From: Periplaneta americana
Lineage: Eukaryota; Arthropoda; Insecta; Blattodea; Blattidae
Length of the DNA stretch: 64,000 nucleotides
Assembly (NCBI RefSeq): GCF_040183065.1
Contig: NC_091130.1
Span: 127,201,914 to 127,265,913, forward strand
Direction of reading: 5' to 3'
Shown: in pieces, positions 53,927-64,000 of the stretch
Layout: the number at the start of each line of letters is the position of its first letter
How positions within the stretch are numbered: the first letter of the stretch is position 1
Position numbers and translations under genes: made by a program
Notes under the pieces: model-generated
What the model saw: the letters and a program-made list of their open reading frames with translations, nothing else
What the model was told of the DNA's origin: nothing
Databases searched by the model: none

Positions 53927-55203
53927 CCGTAGAAGCGGGTAAAGTCAATCAGTGGGTGTAAAATCGATCACTTGCGATTTTTATTGAAAATTATGTATTT
54001 TCTCAGTTACTTGTTAAAATTTTGTTACGCTGACTTCATTGCCTTACATTGTAAATGTAAGCGAGAGGGACAACAAAAAGCCTGCGAATGCCAACAATGG
54101 GAACACTGTGTAATTACCGTTGAAGTGAAAATTGTTCTCAACTTTTTCTCTTAAATGAAAACAAAGTCTTACAAATTCTAAATTATAATCAGCAGTGAAA
54201 GGAGACAGGAAGTATACGTAAGTACTTTTCGTTGAGATTGTATCCTGAAATAATAGTTTTGCAGTTCGTGAATGTTAGTATTGAAACTTATTATTTTAAG
54301 AAAACTTGTACCTTTGTAGGGTTAAGTCGATCATGCCATCGACCTACTCGAAACAGATAGGACCAGCAGAAAGAATAAATTGTTCACCGAAATACCTCCA
54401 ACTAACACTTATAAACAGAAAAGTGTCACAGTATAGCTTATATTGATGGGATAGTGGGGAAAGAGGAAGACGAAATTATGGTGAATTTCTTGTGTAAGAG
54501 AAGCACTGACAAAGAAACATATTTTGTACATCCCTCTGTACCTGACTATGGGAACAATGTAGTTTCTAAAGTGACAAGAGGAGAGGAAGATTTCAAATAA
54601 CATCTGATATAAACCTAAGCAATGTTGAATTGCATTTTAGATTATAATTGAAGGGTGGTATTTCTATGTAAATTTTGAATTCTTAAATCTTTTTTTGTTG
54701 GTATGTGAAGTATTAAAATGTGTTTTTATGTTTTATAAGTTGGCAATCATAGTCACGATTGTACAGTGGAGACTTATAGGCCTAATTGTATCAAATAATA
54801 TGATCACAGTAACAAAAGATACTCTATATAATGCTATAGGCATATATTGAAGATTATTATTGGTTTTACACCCCTTATAATAAATAAAATATATGTAATA
54901 CACTTAATTTGTTTTTTAAAAATATAAACAGTGATCGACTTTACTATGCAATATTTCAAAATCGATCTTAAACTAAAAATTCAATGGTGATCGACTTTAC
55001 CCTATTTAATCAGGTAACTTCGATCACAAGTCAAATAAAAAAAAACAATTTTTTATAGATTGTAATTCAATTCTTGTAATTTATCTTCATAAGTGAAGGA
55101 TATGACGACAAAATGCTATTTTCTGAGGAATTTCGCTCCATTGCATAACCTCAATATCATTAAAAAATTGCAAAATTTTGATCGACTTTACCCTCTTCTA
55201 TGG
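53927..55203. mobile_element. pogo-like DNA element with repeated GATCGACTTTACCC
   Basis: The ends read TAGAAGCGGGTAAAGTCAAT and, inverted, TAGAAGAGGGTAAAGTCGAT, with TA flanks at 53925-53926 and 55204-55205. Internal copies of the core lie near 54320, 54930, 54985 and 55180. Its build (TA target, short ends, core repeated inside) is like the element at 38223-39651, but the sequence differs. No transposase was recognised. Confidence 0.68.
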
Positions 55204-55396
55204 TAATACCACAATCTAGTATAATACAGTCACGAAGCTCAATATGTAGGAAATATGCATCCATACATAGTTGCTAACCACTAGGATCGCTACTATCGCC
55301 TCATCACAATGCGAAATAGTACCGGCACAGTCTATTGTTCCTAGCACCCTCAACAACTCAAGCTTCGTGACTGTATATACTAGACTGTGGTAATAC
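55203..55396. mobile_element. MITE with 7-bp target duplications, copy 3
   Basis: The element is at 55210-55389. The perfect duplication GTAATAC is at 55203-55209 and 55390-55396. The ends are CACAATCTAGTATAATACAG and, inverted, CACAGTCTAGTATATACAG. It is in the same orientation as copy 1 and inserted beside the end of the pogo-like element. Confidence 0.88.
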
Positions 55397-55399
55397 CAT

Positions 55400-55702
55400 C
55401 ATTCACGATGGGAACATAAACATAACCGCAAATATATTTGGTATCTATGGAAACATAACAATGACGTCATTTCGTCATATTCTGTTGTATACTTCAGCGC
55501 TCTACGATTGTGTATTGATTCCAAGTCACGTAAGCATAAACATGAAAGTTTGGTGTTTGTAAGCTTTCATGTTAAAGCCTAACGATAATGTTAATGTCAG
55601 TGTTCATGTGAATCATTGTGAATGATCCCATTTGGTAACTTGACCGCAAACTTCTGTGTTTATGTTACGTTTATGTTTAATTTTCAATGTGAATGGGCCT
55701 TT
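55400..55702. mobile_element. Possible foldback element with AACATAAAC repeats
   Basis: CATTCACGATGGGAACATAA at the left is roughly inverted at the right (TTTATGTTTAATTTTCAATG and TGAATGGGCC). AACATAAAC recurs inside. The ends are diverged, so the limits are approximate. Confidence 0.42.
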
Positions 55703-56842
55703 ATAATAGTTATTTTATTTGTGCGATAAAAGAATGCAGTAGCCTACTTATAGATGAATTGTTTATTTTAGAAAGGGCACAAGTCACATTTTCCCAATTT
55801 TACAGGAGACACAAAAAGATATTTAAATTAAAGATTTGTTTTCAATTCTGTGTATTACATCTTGAAAAGGATACTAAAATAGGCTTTACACACCAGTTTC
55901 AGATTTTTTATAATGAAAAGGGTTGTTTCTATGGAATTTTTTTTGTCTCGGACATGTGTTCTTTGTAAACTAAACAAGGAACAATAAGAGTGCAAAAATT
56001 GGACATAATTACAAATCAATGCTTTAAGGCTATGAATCTGCGAAATTTCTAACTTCTACACTTTTACACCAAATAATCTGAAACGTTTACCACACATTAC
56101 TGACTATATGAACATGCAATACACAAATTGTCACTTTGATATTCTAATTAATTTACTTATAATTATTTTTTTCTAATACTGAATTACAATTGTCCCAATT
56201 TTCAAAATTTACATAACTTTTCTTTAAATGTATAACTAATTAATTATTGACACATGTATGTAAAATATGACACATGCTTTTTACATTCTTCCAATTAATT
56301 TTTGATAAAAATATTTACCCTTTGAGTTGTTAATTTTTCAATTTTTTTTTAACTTATCATATACTCAACACAGGATGATTTTAATATTAATAGCAGAAGA
56401 AAACAGTGTCAGTTTACTTCACATACTTTTATGGACTTCCGTGCAAAATTTCACTGAGACTGGAGAAAAACTACATTCATTAGAGCAATAATTTGAATGT
56501 TACAAAATGTTGAAAATTGGAAAATCGAGAAAACGGATATCAGCGTACAGCATGTCCTATATGATATACACTGTCGATATCCTCCTTTCCTATACAGGTT
56601 ACCACACACAATTTTTCTCTTACATAACAGCGCAAAACTTGAATTGAATGAAAAGGAAATCAGAATGAACGAAGTCTGTCAGAATAACAGCTGAGTGTCA
56701 GTTTAAAGGGCTGTAGCTCCAAGCACGCGCTGGTTTCTTAAATTCGTCCCGAGGGGCTTTAAATTGTCATAGGGCCAAAATAAGCACATTTTTAAAAAGT
56801 GAAACATTATTTTATTTTTTAGAGTTAAAAGCAAAATTCTCG
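55703..56842. other. Intergenic, nothing recognised
   Basis: No supported feature in about 1.1 kb. Confidence 0.4.
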
Positions 56843-57260
56843 GTTGTGAAACTTTGAGAGAGGAACATAGGTTAAGGGTGTTTGAGAATAAGGTGCTTAG
56901 GAAAATATTTGGGGCTGAGAGGGATAAAGTGACAGGAGAATGGAGAAAGTTACAGAACACAGAACTGCACGCATTGTATTCTTCACCTGACATAATTAGG
57001 AACATTAAATCCAGACGTTTGAGATGGGCAGGGCATGTAGCACGTATGGGCGAATCCAGAAATGCATATGGAGTGTTAGTTGGGAGGCCGGAGGGAAAAA
57101 GACCTTGAGGGAGGCCGAGACGTAGGTGGGAGGATAATATTAAAATGGATTTGAGGGAGGTGGGATATGATAATAGAGACTGGATTAATCTTGCTCAGGA
57201 TAGGGACCAATGGCGGGCTTATGTGAGGGCGGCAATAAACCTCCGGGTTACATAAAAGCC

Positions 57261-57314
<54 letters not shown>

Positions 57315-57330
57315 TAAGTAAGTAAGTAAA
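56843..57330 (+). mobile_element. RTE-like LINE, 5'-truncated copy 6, long TAAG tail
   Basis: [20 protein letters not shown] to GRPEGKRP is open and is then stopped by TGA at 57106-57108, where other copies have TTA. An 11-bp deletion lies at the start, after GTGAAACT. The (TAAG)n tail (57258-57330) is the longest in the window, with about seventeen units. Confidence 0.87.
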
Positions 57331-59056
57331 AGCAAAATTTCCATTTTTAATGTTTTTTTTTTTCGTTATTTTCACCGATTTACCTTTTCTAAAAAAACCG
57401 ATTCAACTATTGCCAGTACATGTTTATTGTTAACAGACTGAACTGCGGTGAAACAAAAGTTAATATCAATATTACTTCTATCTAGTTTTTACAGAAAAAA
57501 CTGACATCGTAAGTTGTAATATACACAATGAGCTGCTAATATTTCAGTAGAGTACATTTCTAATAATTAAATATGTTTAGTTCGGTAGTTCCTTTTAAGG
57601 AATAAATAGTCTAAAAATAAAACTTTTCTAATTTCAACACTGCGAATCAGTTTCTGTCCCTTACTGCTCTAGACACAGACGACGGACTGCGGGACTCCCA
57701 CAGTGTGGCTTACATCTATCACATGACAAACACATGACGGCACAATCAGAAGCGAAGCACAATGCCCATGCCTGTAGTGACATTGGAAACCACAACCCTC
57801 GAATTTATACTGGTTGGTCGGGGACAACAGACGTCCTGACAGATACAAATATACAGTATATATGTATAGCCTGTATATAAAAATACTTAACACTTCCTCA
57901 TTGCTTCTAATCTACAAAGCTACATTTCAGTGTCCGAAATGCAAAACGAACATGTCCTAGCAAAGAGAAACTTTCTAAAAATTTCTAAAAAGACTTGCAT
58001 CACCGACGAATGCCAATATACAGTATTTTGTAAATGTTGTATAGACTGTAGAAAAATATATGTAACTGTACCAAATATTTTGTCGGTTTACAAGCAAAGT
58101 ACATGAAGTCAAAAATATTACTTACATAAGAAAGGCGTATATAATGTAGGTCTACATAACGTATGTGTATAAAATTAGATTTGAAAAATTAAATACACAA
58201 ACAACTTACTAAAAATAATATTTTTAAGATTAAGTTTTATTTTTGACTTAATGTTTTTTTAATCGTAAACCGACGATATGTAGCTAAAAACTATCCTGTA
58301 GTTAAAAAAAAATTATCACAACGATTACTGAGGCACAGCACAGTTTACATTATGTGACCACTTTTAAGAACTGAACTAAGAAGATAAAGTAACATTATAC
58401 TGTATTAAGGAAGTAATCTGTGATAAATCACATATGGATGGACACTGAGAACGAAGAAACATGAAGAAGCACTTATTGTCAAGTACAGTATTTGATTTGT
58501 ATTTCACTATTAATAAAATTAAAATAGTTGTTTTTGTGCCGTTTGGAAAAAGAACGAAATCGTATGCACAATGATACGGCAAAAACTATCATTACAATAC
58601 AATATAATTTCAGTGAATTTAATTATTAAGTACACAAATATCTTAAAAGTCATATGACTTTAAAGAAAGATTCATACAAATTCAAAATTCAATTGTCAAT
58701 CTTCAGACATTCAGAATATGTGTACCACTGTTACAATCAGCAGTACGGTGAGAAGTTTTAACCAAGGATGCAGTGATAAAAGCATAATAGATAAATTGAC
58801 TGTCAAATTGTATTACGAAGGACTTACGTCCTTCCATTCGAAGATAAGAAAATGAAACAAAACATACTGTAACTCATTTTCAACATTAATGATAAAACAT
58901 CTTTGTAAATAGTTTATTTTGTAAATACAATACAATTTTTAAAAAGGTTGTTTGTAAATAAAAATATATTTCTGTAAATAAATGATCACTGATAAATAAT
59001 GATTTTCTTCTACTTTAGTGTCCATACTTTCCTCTTCATTTATCATACACACTGAG
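57331..59056. other. 1.7 kb with nothing recognised
   Basis: AT-rich, with no supported gene or repeat. Confidence 0.45.
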
Positions 59057-59430
59057 GGTGGAAGTGAAATAACTATGCAGATTGAAGGGCACAATAAAAT
59101 ACATTAAAGTAAATAAAAATCTTATTATGCGTTACGTATTTAAGTGCAGGGTTACTTAAAAATTCAGGCTGGAAGTCTGGTAGTTTGGCAACAGCGCATC
59201 ACCGGTTCACCTATGAATACACACGAGAACTCGGTCTGAATAGCAGCATTCCGTCCCATAGTCATTGCAGTAGGGTTCCAGACTTAAGACAGAAAATAAC
59301 GATACGTCATGTTAATCTTTTTATTTAAATTGCAAGAAAACCGTCCATTTTATTTAAAAACAGCAAAAAGTGTAAATCATTCCTTAACAGTTTCTCTAAA
59401 GACAAGAGTAAAAAATCAGGATTTTATGGA
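59057..59430. mobile_element. MITE fragment related to 33617-34354
   Basis: GGTGGAAGTGAAATAACTAT followed by GGGCACAATAAAATACA, and later GTCTGGTAGTTTGGCAACA, match the right part of the element at 33617-34354 read in reverse. The second end was not found. Confidence 0.6.
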
Positions 59431-59667
59431 TAGTACTAATTAAGTAAAAGAGTGTTAAGACGAGTTGGTAGTTATCGCATGCAAAATAATGAAAAAAAAA
59501 TAGCCTATCTTCAAGCAGTCATAAATATAATACTATTTATCAGAGCTCTTTCATTTTTTAGTAACATGTGTACACACATTAAGCTTTAAAATAAAAAAAA
59601 GAATGGTTATTCTGGAGTAAATCTTTACTCTTAAATTAATTTTTGAAACAAAGCCATTTGGTCTTCT
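59431..59667. other. Spacer, nothing recognised
   Basis: No supported feature. Confidence 0.3.
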
Positions 59668-59998
59668 TATATTTTGTAGCGAACTGCACGCATTGTATTC
59701 TTCACCTGACATAATTAGGAACATTAAATCCAGACGTTCGAGATGGGCAGGACATGTAGCACGTATGGGCGAATCCAGAAATGCATACAGAGTGTTAGTT
59801 GGGAGGCCGGAGGGAAAAAGACCTTTGGGGAGGCCGAGACGTAGATGGGAAGATAGTATTAAAATGGATTTGAGGGAGGTGAGATATGATGGTAGAGACT
59901 GGAGTAATCTTGCTCAGGATAGGGACCAATGGCGGGCTTATGTGAGGGCGGTAATGAACCTCCGGGTTCCTTAAAAGCCAGTAAGTATATTTTGTAGC
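59668..59998 (+). mobile_element. RTE-like LINE, copy 7, with perfect 13-bp target duplication
   Basis: The 305-bp insertion (59681-59985) starts in the C-terminal coding part ([14 protein letters not shown]) and reads in frame to VMNLRVP. It ends TTCCTTAAAAGCCAGTAAG. TATATTTTGTAGC is duplicated at 59668-59680 and 59986-59998. The tail is a single repeat unit. The clean duplication makes this the youngest-looking RTE copy here. Confidence 0.92.
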
Positions 59999-60095
59999 AA
60001 GGAGGCCGTAACACAATTTCTTCTTCATCCATTGTTTCTAACTAACCAAGAAATTCTGTAGAATCACTTTCAATATACATGCTACGTGTATAACA

Positions 60096-60423
60096 GCCAT
60101 TCCAGTTTTTTTCTTTTCGCTGTTGGTAACTCTACAGCATTCTATTAGATGCTTTATGGTTGTGTTAACAGATGGAGTTACTTGTCAACAATGTGACGCT
60201 GAAACGTGTGTTCAGGTTACTGCCCAGCGACAGTCCTGATGTATTTTTATATTTTTGATAATTGGTTAATTAATATTAACCCGGCACACTCACAATCACA
60301 TTCATACAAATTTCCAGAAGAAAAATTCACCGAGAGCTGAGCTCGGGAATCGAACCCGGGACCTCCTGATCTGGAAACCAGCATGCTGACCAACAGACCA
60401 CGGAGGCAATCGCCATTCCAGTT
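60096..60423 (-). mobile_element. tRNA-Gly-derived SINE, family C, copy 2, with 12-bp duplication
   Basis: It has the same head and body as 41614-41935, with the B box GGGTTCGATTCCCG on the minus strand. The perfect duplication GCCATTCCAGTT is at 60096-60107 and 60412-60423. Confidence 0.9.
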
Positions 60424-61828
60424 GTCACGAATGTTACATTTTTACTATTTTAAAACTCTATACAATGAAATGAAATTACTTTTATTATTAGAATCAATTT
60501 AAAAGATCAGCATCATGATTTAAAGGAAAACGTTGTTGAATAAAATTAATTATTATTGCAGAAAATAAAGAAGAGATACCGTCACGGATATTACAAGATT
60601 TGTGAACTCACTTCACACCTTATTAACAATGAGTGTGAAACTCAGGTGTCTGCCTCAAGCAAAAAGAGATTCACTCTCATTGTGTTCATGTGAGACCTAT
60701 GCAAATCTCATTGATATAGGAACGACGTAATTAATAATTATTAGTTAATACAGTCACAGTTCATTAGTATATCAAATGATACATAAGAAACAATATAAAT
60801 TGGCTCACTAAAGAGAGTAATATGCATTATATTCATTTTCAAACAAATGTTGATTGTGTTATATTTAAAAAAGAATTGTAGACAAACATTTCTTGGGACA
60901 ATTTTGTGTAAATATATATTATTTATGTTGATAATTCGATAAACAGCCATTGGTAACAGTTAAATAAAGTAATCCACCACTGCCACACTTTGTGATTTGT
61001 ATCAGCTACTTCTCTATCCCCACTCCTCAAACGTAGACTGAAGTATTGCGGGCTGCATTCAGCAGTGATTCAGGCTTTCCATTGCTTTGAACATGCCTGA
61101 TTTAAGGAATTACTACTACATCGTCTTTTCGCGCATTGGAGTCCAACTACAGGTTAGAATGGTGGAGGACAAGGGCGGTGTTAGGGAAGGTTATTAGTCT
61201 GTTAAAAACACCATATGTTCACTGTGTCTACTATCCATATCTGACCAGCTGCTTCAGTCGAGTACTGATAAAAAGGGAACTTACTTTTTTCTGCTTAATT
61301 AGTACGCTGTGTGAAATGTTTTTGCTATACATTTTTAGACGACTTTAAAAATGAGAATGTAAATTTAGAAAATGGAAAATAGCATCCAAAACGATTCAAG
61401 AGATACTAAGGAAATTTTCTCACAGCTGTTTTCTTTGGTTGAGAAGTTATCATTCCTTAGATAAGAAAACAACACATACAGCAGAGTTGTAATACGATGA
61501 ATTTTAAGTACGCCTTAGTTTTTCTTAATTCTTGAGAAATCAGTTACCGTCTTCGGAGAAGAGACTAGTCAGAGGCCTAATGGTAGTAAGAATAAGATGG
61601 ATAAATGGAGTGAGTAGAAAAAGAAGGGAAGTGAAACAGAGATGAGAGAAGTGGTAGGGAATTAATTAGAGTTATTTAGGCCTATATGTAATAGCCGGAT
61701 GTTAAAGAAAAAAAACCGTAAGCAGAATATGTATCCAAGGGAGTGATGACACTGTAAGCTTATACAGAAATGTGAAGGGCCATCACGACCGATGTAAGCT
61801 GATGGAAAAATAGTACATTATGCAACGA
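60424..61828. other. 1.4 kb with nothing recognised
   Basis: No supported gene or repeat. Confidence 0.4.
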
Positions 61829-61930
61829 GCCTATAATGAAGGTAATTAAGAAGTGAGTATGGATATTTATGAAACAAGCGCAAGCGAGTTTCATAATTTT
61901 CATACGAGCTTCTTAATTACCATTATAGGC
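61829..61930. repeat. 102-bp long hairpin
   Basis: GCCTATAATGAAGGTAATTA with AGAAG pairs with CTTCTTAATTACCATTATAG with GC, allowing one mismatch. The inner arms GTATGGATATTTATGAAAC and GTTTCATAATTTTCATAC pair less well. The loop is about 10 nt. Confidence 0.75.
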
Positions 61931-61945
61931 GAGTTTCATACGAAT

Positions 61946-62466
61946 TTTTATGCTCGACCATATTTATAACTTGATATTATTAATTTTCTTTGTATCTGAC
62001 CTTGGCCAATGTCCCGTATGTTGTGAGATGTGCGCAGACGCGAAAGTATTGATTTTTTCCGAGTAACAGATGTTCACAATGACCTTGCCAGGCCATAAGA
62101 ACCTACTGAGATAACATTAAAAATAAATTAGACATTGAAAAACGAGATGACAAATTGAATTTATTTGAATATTATTTACAATTAACGCTAATTATTATAG
62201 TAACAGAACATAACCTTCTGCGACAGTTTGATTTCCAGCCTCCGTGACTTTTCGCTAATTCTCTTTCGATTGCATATCCGAGAATAATCGATACTTGCGG
62301 TTTTATAACGGTACAAAGCAGACCTGTCAGTGGCTGAACAGTTGTAACCTGAGTCGTCATTGGCTGAAAGACCTGACCTTTAATGAGTACGTGTACTTTA
62401 ATGAGGTCCATTAAGGTCTGCTACCAGGTGTATAATTACTACATTTCGGCATGGTCGAGCATAAAA
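61946..62466. mobile_element. About 520-bp element with TTTTATGCTCGACCAT ends
   Basis: TTTTATGCTCGACCAT at 61946-61961 is perfectly inverted at 62451-62466. No transposase and no clear duplication were found. It lies next to the hairpin at 61829-61930, and the two may belong to one element. Confidence 0.55.
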
Positions 62467-62754
62467 TATCATATCATATCATTATTGCAATTCTAAGGTA
62501 TAAAATTCAAATAAAATATTATTTGTTTTATGTGATAATATAACTAAGTTCTTTTATTAAGTGATGTACCGTTCAAGGGAATGTTTTGTTTAAATTTATA
62601 AGAAAAGTTGTGTAGGTAATAGGAGCTGTTACTTCATAAGTGTAAATAAGATCTGCTAATAGTTTCAAGAATAACTTGTAGAAGGAATTCGTTTTCTTTT
62701 CTCCCACCCCCTACATAACTGTGGTAGTGGACTGGAATTGAAATGGAATTTAAC
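62467..62754. other. Spacer, nothing recognised
   Basis: No supported feature. Confidence 0.3.
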
Positions 62755-63080
62755 TGAGGGGGGCACGGATGGCCCAGCACTGCGACCTGTTGAGATCTAT
62801 TGCGCTAACCCTCGATATGGAATGAGTTGCATGCCACAGATCCCCTACGCGCACCGCCCTAATCACATGACTCCATAACGACCGGTCCCTACAGCCGACA
62901 GAAATCCATATACCATTCCTGCTTCGGCAACTTCCCCCAAGGTCCCCCTGTCGGTCGGAGGCGAAACTCCTCCCCCGAGTAGGTCCGCCTCGGGTGTTCG
63001 TTGCAGGAGCCATCCAACTAAATTCCACGGAGGCCGGTCGAGAGAGCCAGTAGCTCCGGGAGGCCGCCTGTAGAGTGATC
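62755..63080. other. GC-rich island, probable repeat
   Basis: The GC content is far above the surroundings, with runs such as GGGGGGCACGGATGGCCCAG and CCACGGAGGCCGGTCGAGAG. The minus-strand open frame (62750-63157) has no known domain. It may be an uncharacterised repeat family, with only one copy in this window. Confidence 0.4.
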
Positions 63081-63223
63081 TGAAAAACCAGAAACGGGAT
63101 GATGAGGAAAGGGTGATGGGGGAGGAAAGGAAGTGGCGAAGATGAGTGGGGTTCCAATCGCCTGATAAAGTTACTTGGTATCTTATTTCAAGACAATTGT
63201 TTTGCTTGTTTTTCTATAACAAT

Positions 63224-63440
63224 TATCGTCCACCGCTGTGGAGTGACGGTTAGCTCGTCTGACCGTGAAACGAACGGAACCAGGTTCAAATCCTGGTTGG
63301 GGCAAGTTACCTGGTTGAGGTTTTTCCGAGGTTTTTCCTCAACCAATCGAAGCAGAGTTACTTGGTAACTTTCGAAGTCATTTCGCCATCATACGAGTAA
63401 TTCCACTTCCTCTTTTTCATCATCATCTCCGTTTCTCTCT
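63224..63440 (+). mobile_element. tRNA-derived SINE related to family A
   Basis: The head has GACGGTTAGCTCGTCTGACC and the B box AGGTTCAAATCC. The body has TACCTGGTTGAGGTTTTTCC and GAGGTTTTTCC, shared with family A. The 3' part differs (TTACTTGGTAACTTTCG), so it is a subfamily. Confidence 0.78.
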
Positions 63441-63822
63441 TAGGTTCCGGGCTTGTGGTCAAAATTATTAGTGATAGCGATACGCATCGGAATCATGGTA
63501 ACTCGTGGGACCGGGTTTGAGAGACCGCGGTGAGGCCTACGCGGAATGGTAAAGGGATCATGTAGAAGTCTTGCTGGATGAACAGGAATCAAATGAGTAG
63601 GCGGTTACTCAACTGTCGTGCACCATGAAGTCAGACATATGTCAATAATCATGAACGCATCAGGGAAATGGTTATACGGTATGAAGACTACAAGAACGAC
63701 TTCCAAAAACTTCCAAATGCTGGGATGATGAACAACCATGACTAGACCATAAAACAATATGAAAGTAAATAATGAAAGTTGGATAAGTAATGTTAGTGAG
63801 ACAATAATAAACACTGGTAAAA

Positions 63823-63824
<2 letters not shown>
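63441..63824. other. Intergenic, nothing recognised
   Basis: No supported feature. Confidence 0.35.
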
Positions 63825-63864
<40 letters not shown>

Positions 63865-63870
63865 TAATAA
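63825..63870. repeat. (AAT)n microsatellite
   Basis: About fifteen units with one GAT interruption. Confidence 0.92.
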
Positions 63871-63900
63871 TGGGATAATTTAAATATTTATTCTGTGATA

Positions 63901-64000
63901 TTACTTACTTACTTACTTACAAATGGCTTTTAAGGAACCCGAAGGTTCATTACCTCCCTCACATAAGCCCGCCAGCGGTCCCTATCCTGTGCAAGATTAA
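63901..64000 (-). mobile_element. RTE-like LINE, copy 8, cut by the window end
   Basis: A TTAC-repeat tail followed by GGCTTTTAAGGAACCCGAAG and CCCTCACATAAGCCCGCCAG is the 3' end of the same family, minus strand. It continues beyond 64000. Confidence 0.9.

Noticed and set aside
62750-63157. 135-codon minus-strand frame in the GC-rich island
   Set aside because: Long frames are expected by chance in GC-rich DNA. No motif was seen.

Overview
This is a window of a large, transposon-filled arthropod genome, most likely a blattodean insect and probably a cockroach such as Periplaneta. The evidence is very AT-rich intergenic DNA, long (ATT)n tracts, tRNA-derived SINEs and eight 5'-truncated copies of one RTE-like LINE with TAAG-repeat tails. 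The species call is inference from recalled repeat style, because no search was possible.

Only two host genes can be supported. Both are on the + strand, about 23 kb apart, with a single coding exon: 25911-27164 (417 aa) and 50168-51751 (527 aa). They are paralogous type I membrane proteins with a signal peptide, a CxxxCxC LRR cap, six leucine-rich repeats, a cysteine module of identical spacing, one membrane helix, and cytoplasmic tails of very different length. Each start codon lies 14-16 nt after a good 3' splice site, so each probably has a non-coding first exon outside what can be recognised. The function is unknown. The architecture suggests a cell-surface recognition or adhesion family.

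Most of what can be identified in the rest is mobile DNA. Left part (1-23 kb): RTE copies, SINEs, a TTA-flanked Harbinger-like element (6937-8750), a three-level nest (SINE inside hAT inside a MITE with 7-bp target duplications, 8999-10747), several MITEs, a 107-bp minisatellite built from about 15-bp subunits (15.5-17.2 kb), a Penelope-like element with a GIY-YIG domain, and a MITE split by a hAT element (19.3-20.7 kb). Middle (23.8-35 kb): a 1.8-kb AT minisatellite ending just before the first LRR gene, a composite tRNA-like repeat, the second Penelope copy (itself interrupted), and a MITE with a 95-bp tandem array. Right part (36-64 kb): an R2-like endonuclease-domain ORF, two pogo-type elements, four hAT elements with 8-bp duplications, a deleted mariner, two tRNA-Gly SINEs with clean duplications, and further RTE copies. 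One RTE copy carries a perfect 13-bp duplication and another runs off the window end.

Stretches with nothing recognisable are listed as such. All family assignments come from motifs and repeat ends read by eye.
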